Source: Crossiella cryophila (lineage in GTDB: Bacteria > Actinomycetota > Actinomycetes > Mycobacteriales > Pseudonocardiaceae). Taken from it: a stretch of DNA of 64,000 bases. The stretch spans positions 6,783,501-6,847,500 of the forward strand of contig NZ_JACHMH010000001.1 in assembly GCF_014204915.1 (NCBI RefSeq), given 5' to 3'. Position 1 is the first letter of the stretch. Each line of letters opens with the position of its first letter. The position numbers and the translations under genes are program-made. The notes under the pieces were generated by a model, which was given only the letters and a program-made list of their open reading frames with translations, did no database searches and was not told the origin of the DNA. Of this stretch, positions 49,988 through 59,500 are shown in pieces.

Positions 49988-50072
49988 ATGTGCGCCGCCT
50001 GTGCGGTTCCTATGCACCCGGCTCGGCAGGATCGGATCTCGAAGGCGATCAAGCGATCTCGGAGGCGGCGCC

Positions 50073-51446
50073 ATGGCGAACGGCCGGTACACCCCATCGC
50101 GGTTCCTGAGCATGAGCTTCGACCAGGACCAGTCCCTGATCGTCAACTCCTCCCGCACCGGCGCGATCGGGGTGGTGGAACCGGAACTGGCCGAGCAGGC
50201 CCGGCGGGCGCTGATCCCCGGCACGATCAGCCACGCTCCGCTGGAGGGCATCCTGGCCGACCTGGAGCACGGCGGGTTCCTGGTGCCGGAGACGATGGAC
50301 GAGGCCCAGCTGGTGCACCAGTCCTACCTGCGCCGCTACGACCCGTCGATGCTGCACCTGATCATCATGCCCACCGAGGAGTGCAACTTCCGGTGCGTGT
50401 ACTGCTACGAGTCCTTCCTGCGCGGCGAGATGAAACCGGAGTTGCGCGACGGGCTCAAGAAGTTCCTTGAGGCGCAAGAGGATCTGGAACAGCTGGCGGT
50501 GCACTGGTTCGGCGGCGAACCGTTCCTGGCCGCGGGCACGGTGCTGGAACTGATGCCCTGGATGCGCGAGTTCACCGACCGGCGCGACATCAAGTTCAGC
50601 GCCAGTGCCACCACCAACGGCTCACTGCTCACCCCCCGGTTCGCCGATCAGATCATCCCGCTGGGGGTCAACCACTTCCAGATCACCCTGGACGGCACCG
50701 AGGCCGACCACAACGCGCGCAGGCACGGCAAGGACGGCGAGGACACCTTCCGCACCGTGCTGGACAACCTGCGCTACCTCCGCCGGTCCACATTGGACTT
50801 CGAGGTGATGGTGCGGCACAACTTCGACCCGGAGACGCTGTCCAGGCTGGACGGCTACCTGGCGATGCTGCAGGAGGAGTTCGGCGGCGATCCCCGGTTC
50901 ACCACGCACTTCGAGGCCATCGGCCGCTGGGGTGGCGCCGGGGACGAGGACCTGGTGATCTGCGAGGGCAAGAGCGGTCCGCGCGCGATCGTGGAGGCCC
51001 GCCGCCAGGCCGCGGCCGCCGGGTTCCGGGACGGCACGGTCTCCAGCTCGATGGGCCCGGACGGCTACGTCTGCTACGCGGCCAACCCGCGCTCGTTCGT
51101 GATCGGCTCCGACGGCACCGTCTACAAGTGCACGATCGAACTGGACTACCACGAGCGCAACAAGGTCGGCGTGCTCCGCCCGGACGGGCTGATGGACCTG
51201 GACTGGGCCCGGATGGCGCTGTGGTGCGAGACCGACGGCATGGACACCGGCAAGAAGTGCGTCTCCTGCTGGTTCCAGCCCTCCTGTCACGGCGCGGTCT
51301 GCCCCAAGGAGTGGATGGACGACAACGACGTGTTCTGCCCGCCTGCCAAGCAGACCATCCAGGAAACGCTCAGATTCGTCCGCGCCGAACGTGCGCACAC
51401 CGGACCGGTCCAGCCGAAGGACCAGCAGTTCTGTCCCAAGGGATGA
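50073..51446 (+). CDS. Radical SAM-SPASM peptide maturase (RiPP module A)
   Basis: 457 aa. The radical SAM cluster site is Cys104-x3-Cys108-x2-Cys111 (EECNFRCVYCYES). WFGGEPFL and ATTNGSLLTP are typical of the SAM barrel. A C-terminal SPASM region carries CYAANPRSFVIGSDGTVYKC, KKCVSCWFQPSCHGAVCPKE and FCPP, ligands for two auxiliary Fe-S clusters. SPASM enzymes commonly install thioether, C-C or other crosslinks in ribosomal peptides. GGAGGCGG lies before the ATG at 50073. A short peptide gene begins 21 bp after the stop and a flavoprotein follows, so peptide maturation is the likely job. Confidence 0.92.
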   Translation: MANGRYTPSRFLSMSFDQDQSLIVNSSRTGAIGVVEPELAEQARRALIPGTISHAPLEGILADLEHGGFLVPETMDEAQLVHQSYLRRYDPSMLHLIIMPTEECNFRCVYCYESFLRGEMKPELRDGLKKFLEAQEDLEQLAVHWFGGEPFLAAGTVLELMPWMREFTDRRDIKFSASATTNGSLLTPRFADQIIPLGVNHFQITLDGTEADHNARRHGKDGEDTFRTVLDNLRYLRRSTLDFEVMVRHNFDPETLSRLDGYLAMLQEEFGGDPRFTTHFEAIGRWGGAGDEDLVICEGKSGPRAIVEARRQAAAAGFRDGTVSSSMGPDGYVCYAANPRSFVIGSDGTVYKCTIELDYHERNKVGVLRPDGLMDLDWARMALWCETDGMDTGKKCVSCWFQPSCHGAVCPKEWMDDNDVFCPPAKQTIQETLRFVRAERAHTGPVQPKDQQFCPKG

Positions 51447-51467
51447 CAACGGAAGGGGGTGACCCAC

Positions 51468-51539
51468 ATGACCTGGCTTTCGCAGCCCCGCCCGGCTGAA
51501 CAGATCAAGCCCCCGGGCGATGGCAACTGTCACTGCTGA
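51468..51539 (+). CDS. Candidate RiPP precursor peptide ending in Cys-His-Cys (module A)
   Basis: 23 aa, starting MTWLSQPRPAEQ and ending PPGDGNCHC at the stop. GGAAGGGGG lies 8 nt before the ATG; a GTG at 51459 would add three residues. The Pro/Gln-rich first part could be a short leader and the C-terminal GDGNCHC a core. The C-terminal cysteine is exactly what a LanD-like flavoprotein, encoded 66 bp downstream, needs for oxidative decarboxylation to an enethiol. The internal Cys could be a thioether donor for the radical SAM enzyme. Too short for automatic gene calls. Its reality rests on context, ribosome site and cysteine placement. Confidence 0.7.
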   Translation: MTWLSQPRPAEQIKPPGDGNCHC

Positions 51540-51604
51540 TCCCACGCCGGTCCCCGCCGCTCACCCGGCGGGGACCGGCTCCCTGGGCACCTGGAGGAGA
51601 TTTC

Positions 51605-52276
51605 GTGTACAGCACACCGCCCTGCGACCGGCTGCTGGTCGGCGTCAGCGGATCCATCCACGCCATCCACATCATCGACTACCTGCTCCGGCTGCGCCGT
51701 GAGTTCGCCGGCGAGATCAAGGTGATCATGACGGCGGCCGCCACCAGGGTCATCCCGCCGAACACGGTGGAGACGGTGCTGGCAGACCAGGTGCTCACCG
51801 ACCTGTGGGGCGGGCCGACCCAGAAGGCCCCGCACATCCGGCTCACCCGCTGGGCGCAGTTGTTCCTGGTGCTGCCGGCCAGCGCGAACATCATCGGCAA
51901 GGCCGCCAACGGGATCGCCGACGACCTGCTGTCCACCGCACTGCTGTCCAGCCCCCGCCCCGCGGTGTTCGCCCCGGCCATGAACCCGGCGATGTGGGCG
52001 AGCAAGGCGTTGCAGCGCAACGTCTCCGCCCTGCGCGCCGACGGGCACTACGTGGTCGAGCCGGGCGAGGGCGTCTCGCTCAGCTCCGGCGAGCTGGACC
52101 TGGGCCTTGGGCCGACGCCGCGCACCCTGTTGCCGCACCTGTGGCACGTGCACCTGCGCAGGCTCAAGGAGGAGTACTGGCCGGCGGCCACCGCCGAACG
52201 CGCCCGCACCCCGGCGGCACAACAGAAGCCGCTGGTGCCGGTGTCCGCGCTGCTGGCCGGTCCCCCGGCGAACTGA
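51605..52276 (+). CDS. LanD/PPC-decarboxylase-like flavoprotein (module A)
   Basis: 223 aa FMN-dependent HFCD protein. Catalytic His77 in APHIRLTRWAQLFLVLPASAN, the FMN-binding PASANIIGKAANGIADD (91-107), and the substrate motif PAMNPAMW (124-131) match EpiD/MrsD and Dfp. Such enzymes oxidatively decarboxylate a C-terminal cysteine of a peptide, or of phosphopantothenoylcysteine. A housekeeping CoaBC would be a larger fusion with a synthase domain; this stand-alone protein next to a peptide ending in Cys fits the peptide role. GTG start with GGAGGAG-like site upstream. It overlaps the MFS start by one base. Confidence 0.88.
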   Translation: MYSTPPCDRLLVGVSGSIHAIHIIDYLLRLRREFAGEIKVIMTAAATRVIPPNTVETVLADQVLTDLWGGPTQKAPHIRLTRWAQLFLVLPASANIIGKAANGIADDLLSTALLSSPRPAVFAPAMNPAMWASKALQRNVSALRADGHYVVEPGEGVSLSSGELDLGLGPTPRTLLPHLWHVHLRRLKEEYWPAATAERARTPAAQQKPLVPVSALLAGPPAN

Positions 52277-53463
52277 TGCTCACCCCGGCCTTCCGGCGGC
52301 TCTGGGCCGCGGGCGCGGTGTCCACCATCGGTGATGCCATGAACGGCACCACCGTGGTGCTGTGGCTCTACAGCCAGAGCACCGCGCCCGCGCCCTGGCT
52401 CAGTGCGCTGGTGCTGGCCGGGTTCCTGCCCAGGGTGCTGGTGGTGCCGCTCTACGGCAGGCTGGCCGACCGGTTCGGGCCGAGGGGCCTGATGATCGGC
52501 GCGGACCTGCTGTGCGCGGTGCTGGCGCTGCTGCTGGCCGGTGCGCTGGTGCTGGGCAGTCCGGTGCTGGCGGTGCTGTGCGTGGCCGCGCTGGCCGCCG
52601 GGGCCACCCTGGCCGAACCGGCCCAGCGCGCGCTGACCCCGGCCACCGTCGGGCCGGAACAGCTCACCAGGGCCAACTCGCTGCTCACCCTGACCACCCA
52701 GCTCGGGTTCACCCTGGGTCCGGCCGCCGCGGCCATCGCCACCAGCTGGCTCGGCCCGGTGCCGGCGATCCTGTTCGACGCGGCCACCTTCCTGACCTCG
52801 GCCCTGGTGCTGGCCGGGTTGCGGCTCATCCGCCCGGCCGAGGCCGAGGCAGAGGAACCGGTGCACGGCACCATCCGGTCCGGGCTGGCCGCGATCCGGG
52901 GCAGCCGGGTGCTGCTGGTGGCCACCGCCGCGGCGCTGGCGCTGTCCCTCTCCGCCGGGGTGAACAACACGATCATGGTGGTGTTCCTGGACCGGGACCT
53001 CGGCGGCTCGCCGGCCGACATCGCCTGGCTGTCCGGGGTGAACGGGATCGCGCAGATCGTGGCCGGCGGGGTGGTGGTCGCGCTGGCGGCCCGGTTGCCG
53101 GTGGCGCGCGGCCTCGCGGTGAGCATGGCGGTGATGGCGGCCGCCTCGGTGCTCATGGTCAGCGCGACCGATGTGCCGACCGCGATCGGCGCGGTGCTGG
53201 TGACCTCGCTGGCCAACGCGCCCTTCAGCATCGCCTACACCACGCTGTGCCAGACCGCGGTGCCCGAGCGCCTGGTCGGCCGGGTTTTCGCGATCACCGG
53301 CGGCATCGGCAGCCTGCTCTTCATGCTGGGTTCGCTGGCCGGTGGCGCGCTGGCCGATTCGGCGGCCAGGGAGGCGATCTTGTTGTCCGCCAGTGCTTTG
53401 GTGCTCGCGGCGGTGCTGGCCGCGCCGTTGTGGCGGGTGCGGCAGGTCAGCCGGACAGGCTGA
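52276..53463 (+). CDS. MFS exporter (module A)
   Basis: 395 aa, about twelve helices. Starts LTPAFRRLWAAGAVSTIGDAM, as in MFS_3/enterobactin exporter-like proteins, with motif A LADRFGPRGLM. Its ATG shares one base with the TGA of the flavoprotein gene (TGATG), giving tight coupling. It is the natural exporter of the module A product or its self-resistance pump. The 177-bp gap after it contains phased TTTCCCGG repeats. Confidence 0.9.
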   Translation: MLTPAFRRLWAAGAVSTIGDAMNGTTVVLWLYSQSTAPAPWLSALVLAGFLPRVLVVPLYGRLADRFGPRGLMIGADLLCAVLALLLAGALVLGSPVLAVLCVAALAAGATLAEPAQRALTPATVGPEQLTRANSLLTLTTQLGFTLGPAAAAIATSWLGPVPAILFDAATFLTSALVLAGLRLIRPAEAEAEEPVHGTIRSGLAAIRGSRVLLVATAAALALSLSAGVNNTIMVVFLDRDLGGSPADIAWLSGVNGIAQIVAGGVVVALAARLPVARGLAVSMAVMAAASVLMVSATDVPTAIGAVLVTSLANAPFSIAYTTLCQTAVPERLVGRVFAITGGIGSLLFMLGSLAGGALADSAAREAILLSASALVLAAVLAAPLWRVRQVSRTG

Positions 53464-53516
53464 GCACGCAATACTTCCGGTCCGGGAACGCCGGAAACTG
53501 GCCGGTGATCTGGGGT

Positions 53517-53554
53517 TTTCCCGGACTTTCCCGGCTAGTGCCCGCCTTTCCCGG
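53517..53554 (+). promoter_or_regulatory. Phased TTTCCCGG repeats, possible SARP site
   Basis: TTTCCCGG occurs at 53517, 53527 and 53547, steps of 10 and 20 bp, upstream of the FAD oxidoreductase gene. SARP regulators bind short direct repeats on one DNA face, and a SARP gene opens this module; the match is by spacing logic only. Confidence 0.35.
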
Positions 53555-53640
53555 CAGTCTCCCCGAACAGCCGATCGCCAGCTGGGGCAGGCGCGGGTTT
53601 CCTGGAGGGTGCCGAGCACACAGCCCTGGGGAGGACAGTC

Positions 53641-55011
53641 GTGCTGCAGCACTCCGCGATTCTCGGCGGCGGGATGGGTGGGATGCTGGCCGCGTTCGCC
53701 CTCGCACCGCATGCCGAGGCAGTCACCGTAGTCGAGCAGGACGCCTTCGCCGGGGAGCCGGTGCCGCGCCGGGGCGCGCCGCAGGCCAGGCACACGCACG
53801 CACTGGTCTCCGGTGGGGCCAGGGCGATGGAGGCGCTGGTGCCCGGGGTGCTGGCGGAGCTGGCCGCGGCCGGGGCACAGCACATCAACCTGCCGGGGCG
53901 CTATCTCGGACTGGCCTCGCGGGGCTGGTTCCCGCGTTACGCCGGGCGGCAGTTCATCCTCGGGTGCAGCCGGGAACTGCTGGAGTCCACGTTGCGCGGG
54001 CGGTTGCGCGAGCTGCCCAACGTGACCGTGCTGGGCCGGACCGAAGTTGTTGGCCTGCAAGGGAGTCCGGCCGGGATCACCGGGGTGCGCACCGGGTCGG
54101 CGCCGTTGACCGCGGAGCTGGTGGTGGATGCCACCGGGCGCCGCTCCCGCGCGCCGCGCTGGCTGACCGAGCTGGGCTTCCCGCCGGTACGTGAGTCCAT
54201 TGTGGACCCCGGGATCTTCTACGCCACCAGGGTGTTCCGGGCGCCGGTGGACGCAGGCCCGGAGTTCCCCGCGGTCACCCTGCAGTCGAGTCCGCGGCGG
54301 GAACCCGGGGTGCGGCGCAACGGGACGCTGCTGCCGATCGAGGACGGGCTGTGGATGATCACCCTCTCCGGCGGGCCGGGCAGCAGGCCGGGCACGGACG
54401 CCGAGGGATTCCGGGCCTTCGCCGCGCTGCTGCCGCATCCGGTGCTGGCCGAGCTGATCGAGGCGGCCACCCCGGTCGGCACGCCATTCGGGTTCCGCGC
54501 CGACGCCAACCGGCGGCGGCACTTCGAGCGGCTTCGCCCGTGCCCCAACGGTTTTGTCGCCCTCGGCGACGCGTACGCCACCTTCAACCCGGTGTACGGG
54601 CACGGCATGTCCGCCGCCGCGCTGTCCGCACTCGCCCTGCGCACCGAGTTCGAGCGCCGCCGCAAGCCGGGAACCCTTCGCCTGCAACGCGCCGTGGCCG
54701 GGGCGGCGGCGAACGCCTGGGACATGGCCACCGGTCAGGACGCCCGCTACCCGGGCACCGCCGGTCCGGGTCCCGGCCGCTTCGACGGGATCATCGACCG
54801 GCTCGGCGACTGGATCTCGGCCAGCAGCGGCCGCAGCAGGCTGGTCACCGACATCCGGGCCGACATCTTCGCGCTCACCGCCCCGCCCAGCCGGATGCGC
54901 AGTCCCCGGGTGCTCTGGCAGGCCGTGCGCGGCGGTGACAACGGCCCCGCCCTGCCGGACCCGCCGTTCACCGCGGCCGAACGGCGGGTGCTGGGCGTCC
55001 GGCCGCGGTGA
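53641..55011 (+). CDS. FAD-dependent oxidoreductase/monooxygenase
   Basis: 456 aa. N-terminal ADP-binding AILGGGMGGMLAAFAL, an RHTHAL-like motif (QARHTHALVSGGA), LVVDATGRRSRAPRWL, and FVALGDAYATFNPVYGHGMS, the second FAD site of p-hydroxybenzoate-hydroxylase-type enzymes. No halogenase WxWxIP signature is seen. It may tailor the module A product or be independent. GTG start; GGGGAGGA lies about 9 nt upstream. Separate promoter likely, given the 177-bp gap before it. Confidence 0.87.
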   Translation: MLQHSAILGGGMGGMLAAFALAPHAEAVTVVEQDAFAGEPVPRRGAPQARHTHALVSGGARAMEALVPGVLAELAAAGAQHINLPGRYLGLASRGWFPRYAGRQFILGCSRELLESTLRGRLRELPNVTVLGRTEVVGLQGSPAGITGVRTGSAPLTAELVVDATGRRSRAPRWLTELGFPPVRESIVDPGIFYATRVFRAPVDAGPEFPAVTLQSSPRREPGVRRNGTLLPIEDGLWMITLSGGPGSRPGTDAEGFRAFAALLPHPVLAELIEAATPVGTPFGFRADANRRRHFERLRPCPNGFVALGDAYATFNPVYGHGMSAAALSALALRTEFERRRKPGTLRLQRAVAGAAANAWDMATGQDARYPGTAGPGPGRFDGIIDRLGDWISASSGRSRLVTDIRADIFALTAPPSRMRSPRVLWQAVRGGDNGPALPDPPFTAAERRVLGVRPR

Positions 55012-55053
55012 GGATTTGACTGTGCCGCAGCGGCACGGTTTTCCCGGTCGCCC

Positions 55054-55236
55054 ATGAGAAGCAAGAACCTCGCCCTGCTGGTCCCGGCGGTCGTGGCGGG
55101 TCTGTTCGCCGGTGCTGATCGGGCCGCCCGACCAGAGCCTGCCCGGCATGCCGCTGCCGGGAACTCCCGGGGACGCGGTCACGTTGTCCGACTGACCGTA
55201 TCAACCAACCAGTTGGATACCTGGAGGCAGTCATGA
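55054..55236 (+). CDS. Possible small secreted peptide, maybe frameshifted
   Basis: ATG opens MRSKNLALLVPAVVAGLFAG, a plausible signal or membrane peptide. In frame it then becomes Arg-rich and ends inside the next gene. A +1 step near 55112 would give VLIGPPDQSLPGMPLPGTPG and a stop at 55194, a more protein-like tail. Either reading is uncertain and no ribosome site is obvious. Confidence 0.25.
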   Translation: MRSKNLALLVPAVVAGLFAGADRAARPEPARHAAAGNSRGRGHVVRLTVSTNQLDTWRQS

Positions 55237-56393
55237 CCGAGGTGCACGGGACCGTCGCCGCGGGCTACGAGCAGGTCAGGGCCGCGTTCACGGCGGCTCA
55301 GGCGCACGACCCCGGTGGCGCGCAACTGGCCGTGTACCGGCATGGCGAGCCGGTGGTGGACCTGTGGGCGACGCCGTTCGAGGCGGACACGATCGGCGTC
55401 ACCATGTCCTGTTCCAAGGGCCTGGTCGCCACCATGGCGCACCTGCTGAGCGAACGCGGTCAGCTCGACCTGGCCGCCCCGGTGGCCCGGTACTGGCCGG
55501 AGTTCGCGGCCAACGGCAAGGAGCAGGTCACCGTCACCCACCTGCTCACCCACCAGGCCGGGCTGCCCGGGTTCCCGCCGGAGCGGCTGGGCGCGATCGA
55601 GGACCTCCTCGACTGGCGGCACTGCACCGGCATGCTCGCCGGGGCCGCCCCGCTCTGGACCCCCGGCACCGCCTTCGCCTACCACGCCGCGACCTACGGC
55701 TACCTGCTCGGCGAGGTCATCCGCCGGATCACCGGACTGACCGTCGGTCAGTACTTCGCCAAGGAGATCGCCGAACCGCTCGGGCTGGACCTGTGGATCG
55801 GCCTGCCGGAAAGCCAGGAACACCGGGTCATCCCCCAGTACAGCACCGCCGCCGAGCCCAGTGCCGCCGAACTGCGCGCGGGCATGGCCGCCTTCGGCAT
55901 CGACCCGGACGCACCGCTGGCGCACACCATGCTGGTCAACGCCGAACGCGGCGCCGGGGCCAACGAGTTGCTGAACTCCCGCGCCGGGCACGCCGCGGAG
56001 ATCCCGGCTGGCAACGGCATCGGCACCGCCCGCGCGCTGGCCAGGATGTACGCGGCCACCATCGGCGAGGTGGACGGAATCCGTTTGTTGCAGCGGGAAA
56101 CCGTGGACCGGGCCCGCACCCCGCACACCGACGGGCTGGGTCAGCCCGCCCCGTTCGACCGCCTGCCACAGCCGCACCCGCTGCGCTTCGGCCTGGGCTA
56201 CGAACTCACCCGCACCGGCTCCCCCATGCTCGGGGCGGGCTCCTTCGGGCACGCGGGCGCGGGCGGACGGCTGGGCTTCGCACATCCGGAGAGCGGGCTG
56301 GCGGTCGGTTACACCTGCGCCAACATGGCCTGGCGGTACGCCGAGGGCCCGGAAGCCCGCTGGCTGCCCTGGCTGGCCGCACTCGCGCACTGA
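55233..56393 (+). CDS. Serine beta-lactamase-like hydrolase (class C/EstB type)
   Basis: 386 aa. SxxK nucleophile motif is Ser59-Cys-Ser-Lys62 (TMSCSKGLVATM), the tyrosine motif Tyr150 in FAYHAATYGYLLGE, and a late GHAGAGGRLGFA segment in place of KTG, as in EstB-type esterases and carboxylesterase-like penicillin-binding relatives. No signal peptide, so cytoplasmic; an esterase or transesterase role (as in LovD-like enzymes) is more likely than beta-lactam hydrolysis. CTGGAGG precedes the ATG. A GTATC/GATAC dyad (55198-55220) lies just upstream. Confidence 0.9.
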   Translation: MTEVHGTVAAGYEQVRAAFTAAQAHDPGGAQLAVYRHGEPVVDLWATPFEADTIGVTMSCSKGLVATMAHLLSERGQLDLAAPVARYWPEFAANGKEQVTVTHLLTHQAGLPGFPPERLGAIEDLLDWRHCTGMLAGAAPLWTPGTAFAYHAATYGYLLGEVIRRITGLTVGQYFAKEIAEPLGLDLWIGLPESQEHRVIPQYSTAAEPSAAELRAGMAAFGIDPDAPLAHTMLVNAERGAGANELLNSRAGHAAEIPAGNGIGTARALARMYAATIGEVDGIRLLQRETVDRARTPHTDGLGQPAPFDRLPQPHPLRFGLGYELTRTGSPMLGAGSFGHAGAGGRLGFAHPESGLAVGYTCANMAWRYAEGPEARWLPWLAALAH

Positions 56394-56561
56394 AACCGGA
56401 TACATCGATCGGTCGACGCGTCCACTGAGGACAGCCTGTCCTCAGTGGATCCGTTGACCTGCGCGGACATTCCTCAGCACAACCCCGCACACCCCTGGTA
56501 TCGATCATGCGGCCCGTGCCAGACTCGCCCCTTCATCGGCGGTCCAGGGAGGGGACGCGGA

Positions 56562-59500
56562 TTGGAGATCCGGATCCTGGGGGAGATCGGTATCCACGGG
56601 CCAGAGGGCCAGATTCGGCTGGAACGGATGGCCGAGCGCGGGGTGCTCGCCGCGCTCGCGCTCTGTCCGGGCGAGTGGGTGAACGCGCACACCCTGGCCG
56701 AGCACATCTGGCCCGCCGGGCCGCCACCGAGTGCGGCGGCCAGCCTGGGCAAGTACGTGGAACGGGTGCGCACCGCGATCCAGACCGCGGGCGGGGACAA
56801 GAACTGGTTGCGCACCAGGGGTGTCGGCTCCGCGCACACCGACCGGGCGCGGGCCTACCGGCTCGACGTGGACCCGCTGCTGGTCGATCACCACCGCTCC
56901 GCCCATCACGCCAAGCTCGCCAGGACCGCCGCCGGGCGCGGCGAGCACGAGAAAGCGATTGCCGAGTACCAGGCCGCACTCGGGCTCTGGCGCGGCGAAC
57001 CACTCAGCCCGGTCACCGGGACCTGGGTGGAGGGGCAGCGGTTCATGCTCGCCCAGGAACGGCTGCGGATGCACACCGAACTGCTCGCCGAACAGTTGCA
57101 CGCCGGCGATTTCCCCACCGTGGCCAGCAATGTCACCCGGCTGCTCAACGAGTGCACACCCACCGACGAGCTGATCATGATCGGCCTGCGCGCACTGGCC
57201 TGGTGCGGGCGGCACACCGCGATCCGCGAGTTCCTGGACTTCGCCACCCAGCGGATGCGCGCGGCCTGCGCGGCTGAGCCCGGTCCCGGCGTGCGCGAAC
57301 TGGCCAGGCACTTGCTGGCCAACCCGCCCAGGATCGCCGAACCGGTGCCTGCGCCACCGGAGTCCTTCGCCGAGGCCACCGCGGTGGTGGCCGCGCTCCC
57401 ACCGGACGTGCTCAGCTTCACCGGCCGCACCAGGGAACTGCGGGAACTGACCCAGGCGGTGCTGCGGGCGGCCGAGGGCGGCACCAGGATCATCGCGGTG
57501 GACGGCATGCCCGGCGTAGGCAAGACCACCCTGGCCGTGCATGCCGCGCACCAGCTCGCGTCCCGTTTCCCGGACGGCCAGTTCTTCTTGCAGCTCAACG
57601 CTTTCACTCTCGGCCAGCGCCCGCTGGACCCGGCCGACGGGCTGATCGACCTGCTGGTCGCCATCGGCGTCCCTGCCCGCGGCATCCCGTCCTCCTGCCA
57701 GGCGCGGGCCACGCTTTGGCGGCGTCGTACCCACGGCAAGCGACTGCTGCTGTTGCTCGACGACGCCGCCGGGCACGAACAGATCTGGCCGCTGTTGCCA
57801 GGTAGCCCCGGCTGTTTCGTGCTGATCACCAGCCGCCGCAGACTGGGCGCGCTGGAACACCTGCGGTCACTGGAACTGGCCAAGATGCCCCCGGCCGACG
57901 CCGCCGAGCTGTTCCTCACCCTGGCCGGGGAACAACACCGCACCGCCGCCACCGACGTGGCCGACCTGGTGGCCCGCTGCGACTTCCTGCCCCTGGCCAT
58001 CCGGCTGGCCGCCGGGCGGCTGCGGCACCACCCGCGCTGGAGCGTGCGGCACCTGGTCGACCTGCTGGCCTGCAAACAGCACCGGCTCAGTGAGATCCGT
58101 GCCGAGAAGCTGTGCATCACCGCCGCCTTCGAGCTGTCCTACCAGGGCCTGTCCGAGGACCAGCAACGCCTGTTCCAGCAACTCGGCGAACACCCCGGCA
58201 CCGAGATCGACGCCTACGGCGCGGCCGCGCTGGCCGGCACCGACTTGGCCACCGCGGGCCAGGGCCTGGAGGACCTCTACGACGACCACCTGCTCACCGA
58301 GACCGCGCCCGGCCGCTACGGCCTGCACGACCTGTTGCAGGAGTACGCCCGGATGCTGTCCCCACCGGACCGGCGGCAACAACGGCGGGAAGCCCTCGGC
58401 CGCCTGCTGAGCTACTACCTGCACACCACCATCGCCGCCACCGCGCAGATCCTGGTCGCCGCCCCGGTCACCGAGGCCGCCGAACCCGAGCACCCGCCAG
58501 CGCACCGCCCCACCATCACCGGCGCCAACGCGCTGGCCTGGCTGGACAGCGAACGTTGCAACCTGGCCGCCTGCGTGCTCACCCCGGTGCCACCCGAACA
58601 CGCCGGACTGATCACCGCACTGGCCACCGCCCTGCACCCGTACCTGCGCCGCCGCGGCAACTGGCAGCAGTCCTCCGTGCTCAACCAGACCGCGCTCGCG
58701 GTGGCCCGGCGCACCGGCGACCGCCGCGGCGAGGCCAACGCGCTCAGCATCCTGGGCAACGTCGCCCGCCTCGACGGCGACAACCTCGCCGCCACCGGCC
58801 ACCTCACCCAGGCCCTCGCGCTGTACCGGGAACTCGACGACCTGGCCGGACAGGCGGGCACGCTCAACGAACTCGGCGTGGTGCAGTACCTGGTCTGCGA
58901 CCTGGCCGCGGCCACCACCAACCTGTACGAGGCCGCCGAGCACTACCGCACCGTTGGCAACACCCTCGGCCAGGCGCACGCGCTCAACGACCTCGGCTGG
59001 ACCCGCTTCCTCGACGGCGACAACTGCTGTGCCGGCGGCAACCTGGCCGACGCGCTGACCTTCTACCGCCGCCTGGGCAACATCCTCGGCCAGGCCAACA
59101 CCCTGCGCGACGCCGCCCTGATGCGTGCCCTCTCCGGCGACCACACCGGCGCCCGCTTCGACATCGCCGAAGCCCTCACCTACTACCGCGCCCTCGGCGA
59201 CGAACTCGGCGAGGCGGGCGCGCTCAACCACTCCTGCCTGGTCCGCATCAACACCGGCGAGCTGACCGAGGCCGCCAAGGACGTCACCCGCTCGCTGGCC
59301 CAGTCCCGTGCCCTCGGCGATGTGCTCGGCCAGGCCAACGCGCTCAACTCCATGGGCTACCTGCACAGCCTCACCGGCGACCGGGCAGGCGCGGCGCGTG
59401 ACCTCACCGCCGCGCTGGCCCTGTACCGGCACATGCGCAACCCACTGGGCGCGGCGGTCACGCTGTGGCGGCTGGCCGCGGTCCGGCTGGCCCAGGACCG

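Noticed and set aside
50035-50061. GATCTCG direct repeat (20 bp apart) before the radical SAM gene as a SARP site
   Set aside because: Its second copy lies within the ribosome-binding region 12 bp before the ATG, too close to be a promoter site.
51605-52276. Housekeeping coaBC
   Set aside because: Only the flavoprotein half is present and it is coupled to an exporter and next to a peptide ending in Cys.
52048-55182. 1044-codon minus ORF across MFS and FAD genes
   Set aside because: Low-complexity Gly/Gln/Arg antisense translation with no domain; both + strand genes are well supported.
55198-55220. GTATC/GATAC dyad before the beta-lactamase-like gene as an operator feature
   Set aside because: The arms are asymmetric by three bases and no regulator gene is adjacent; mentioned only in the gene entry.
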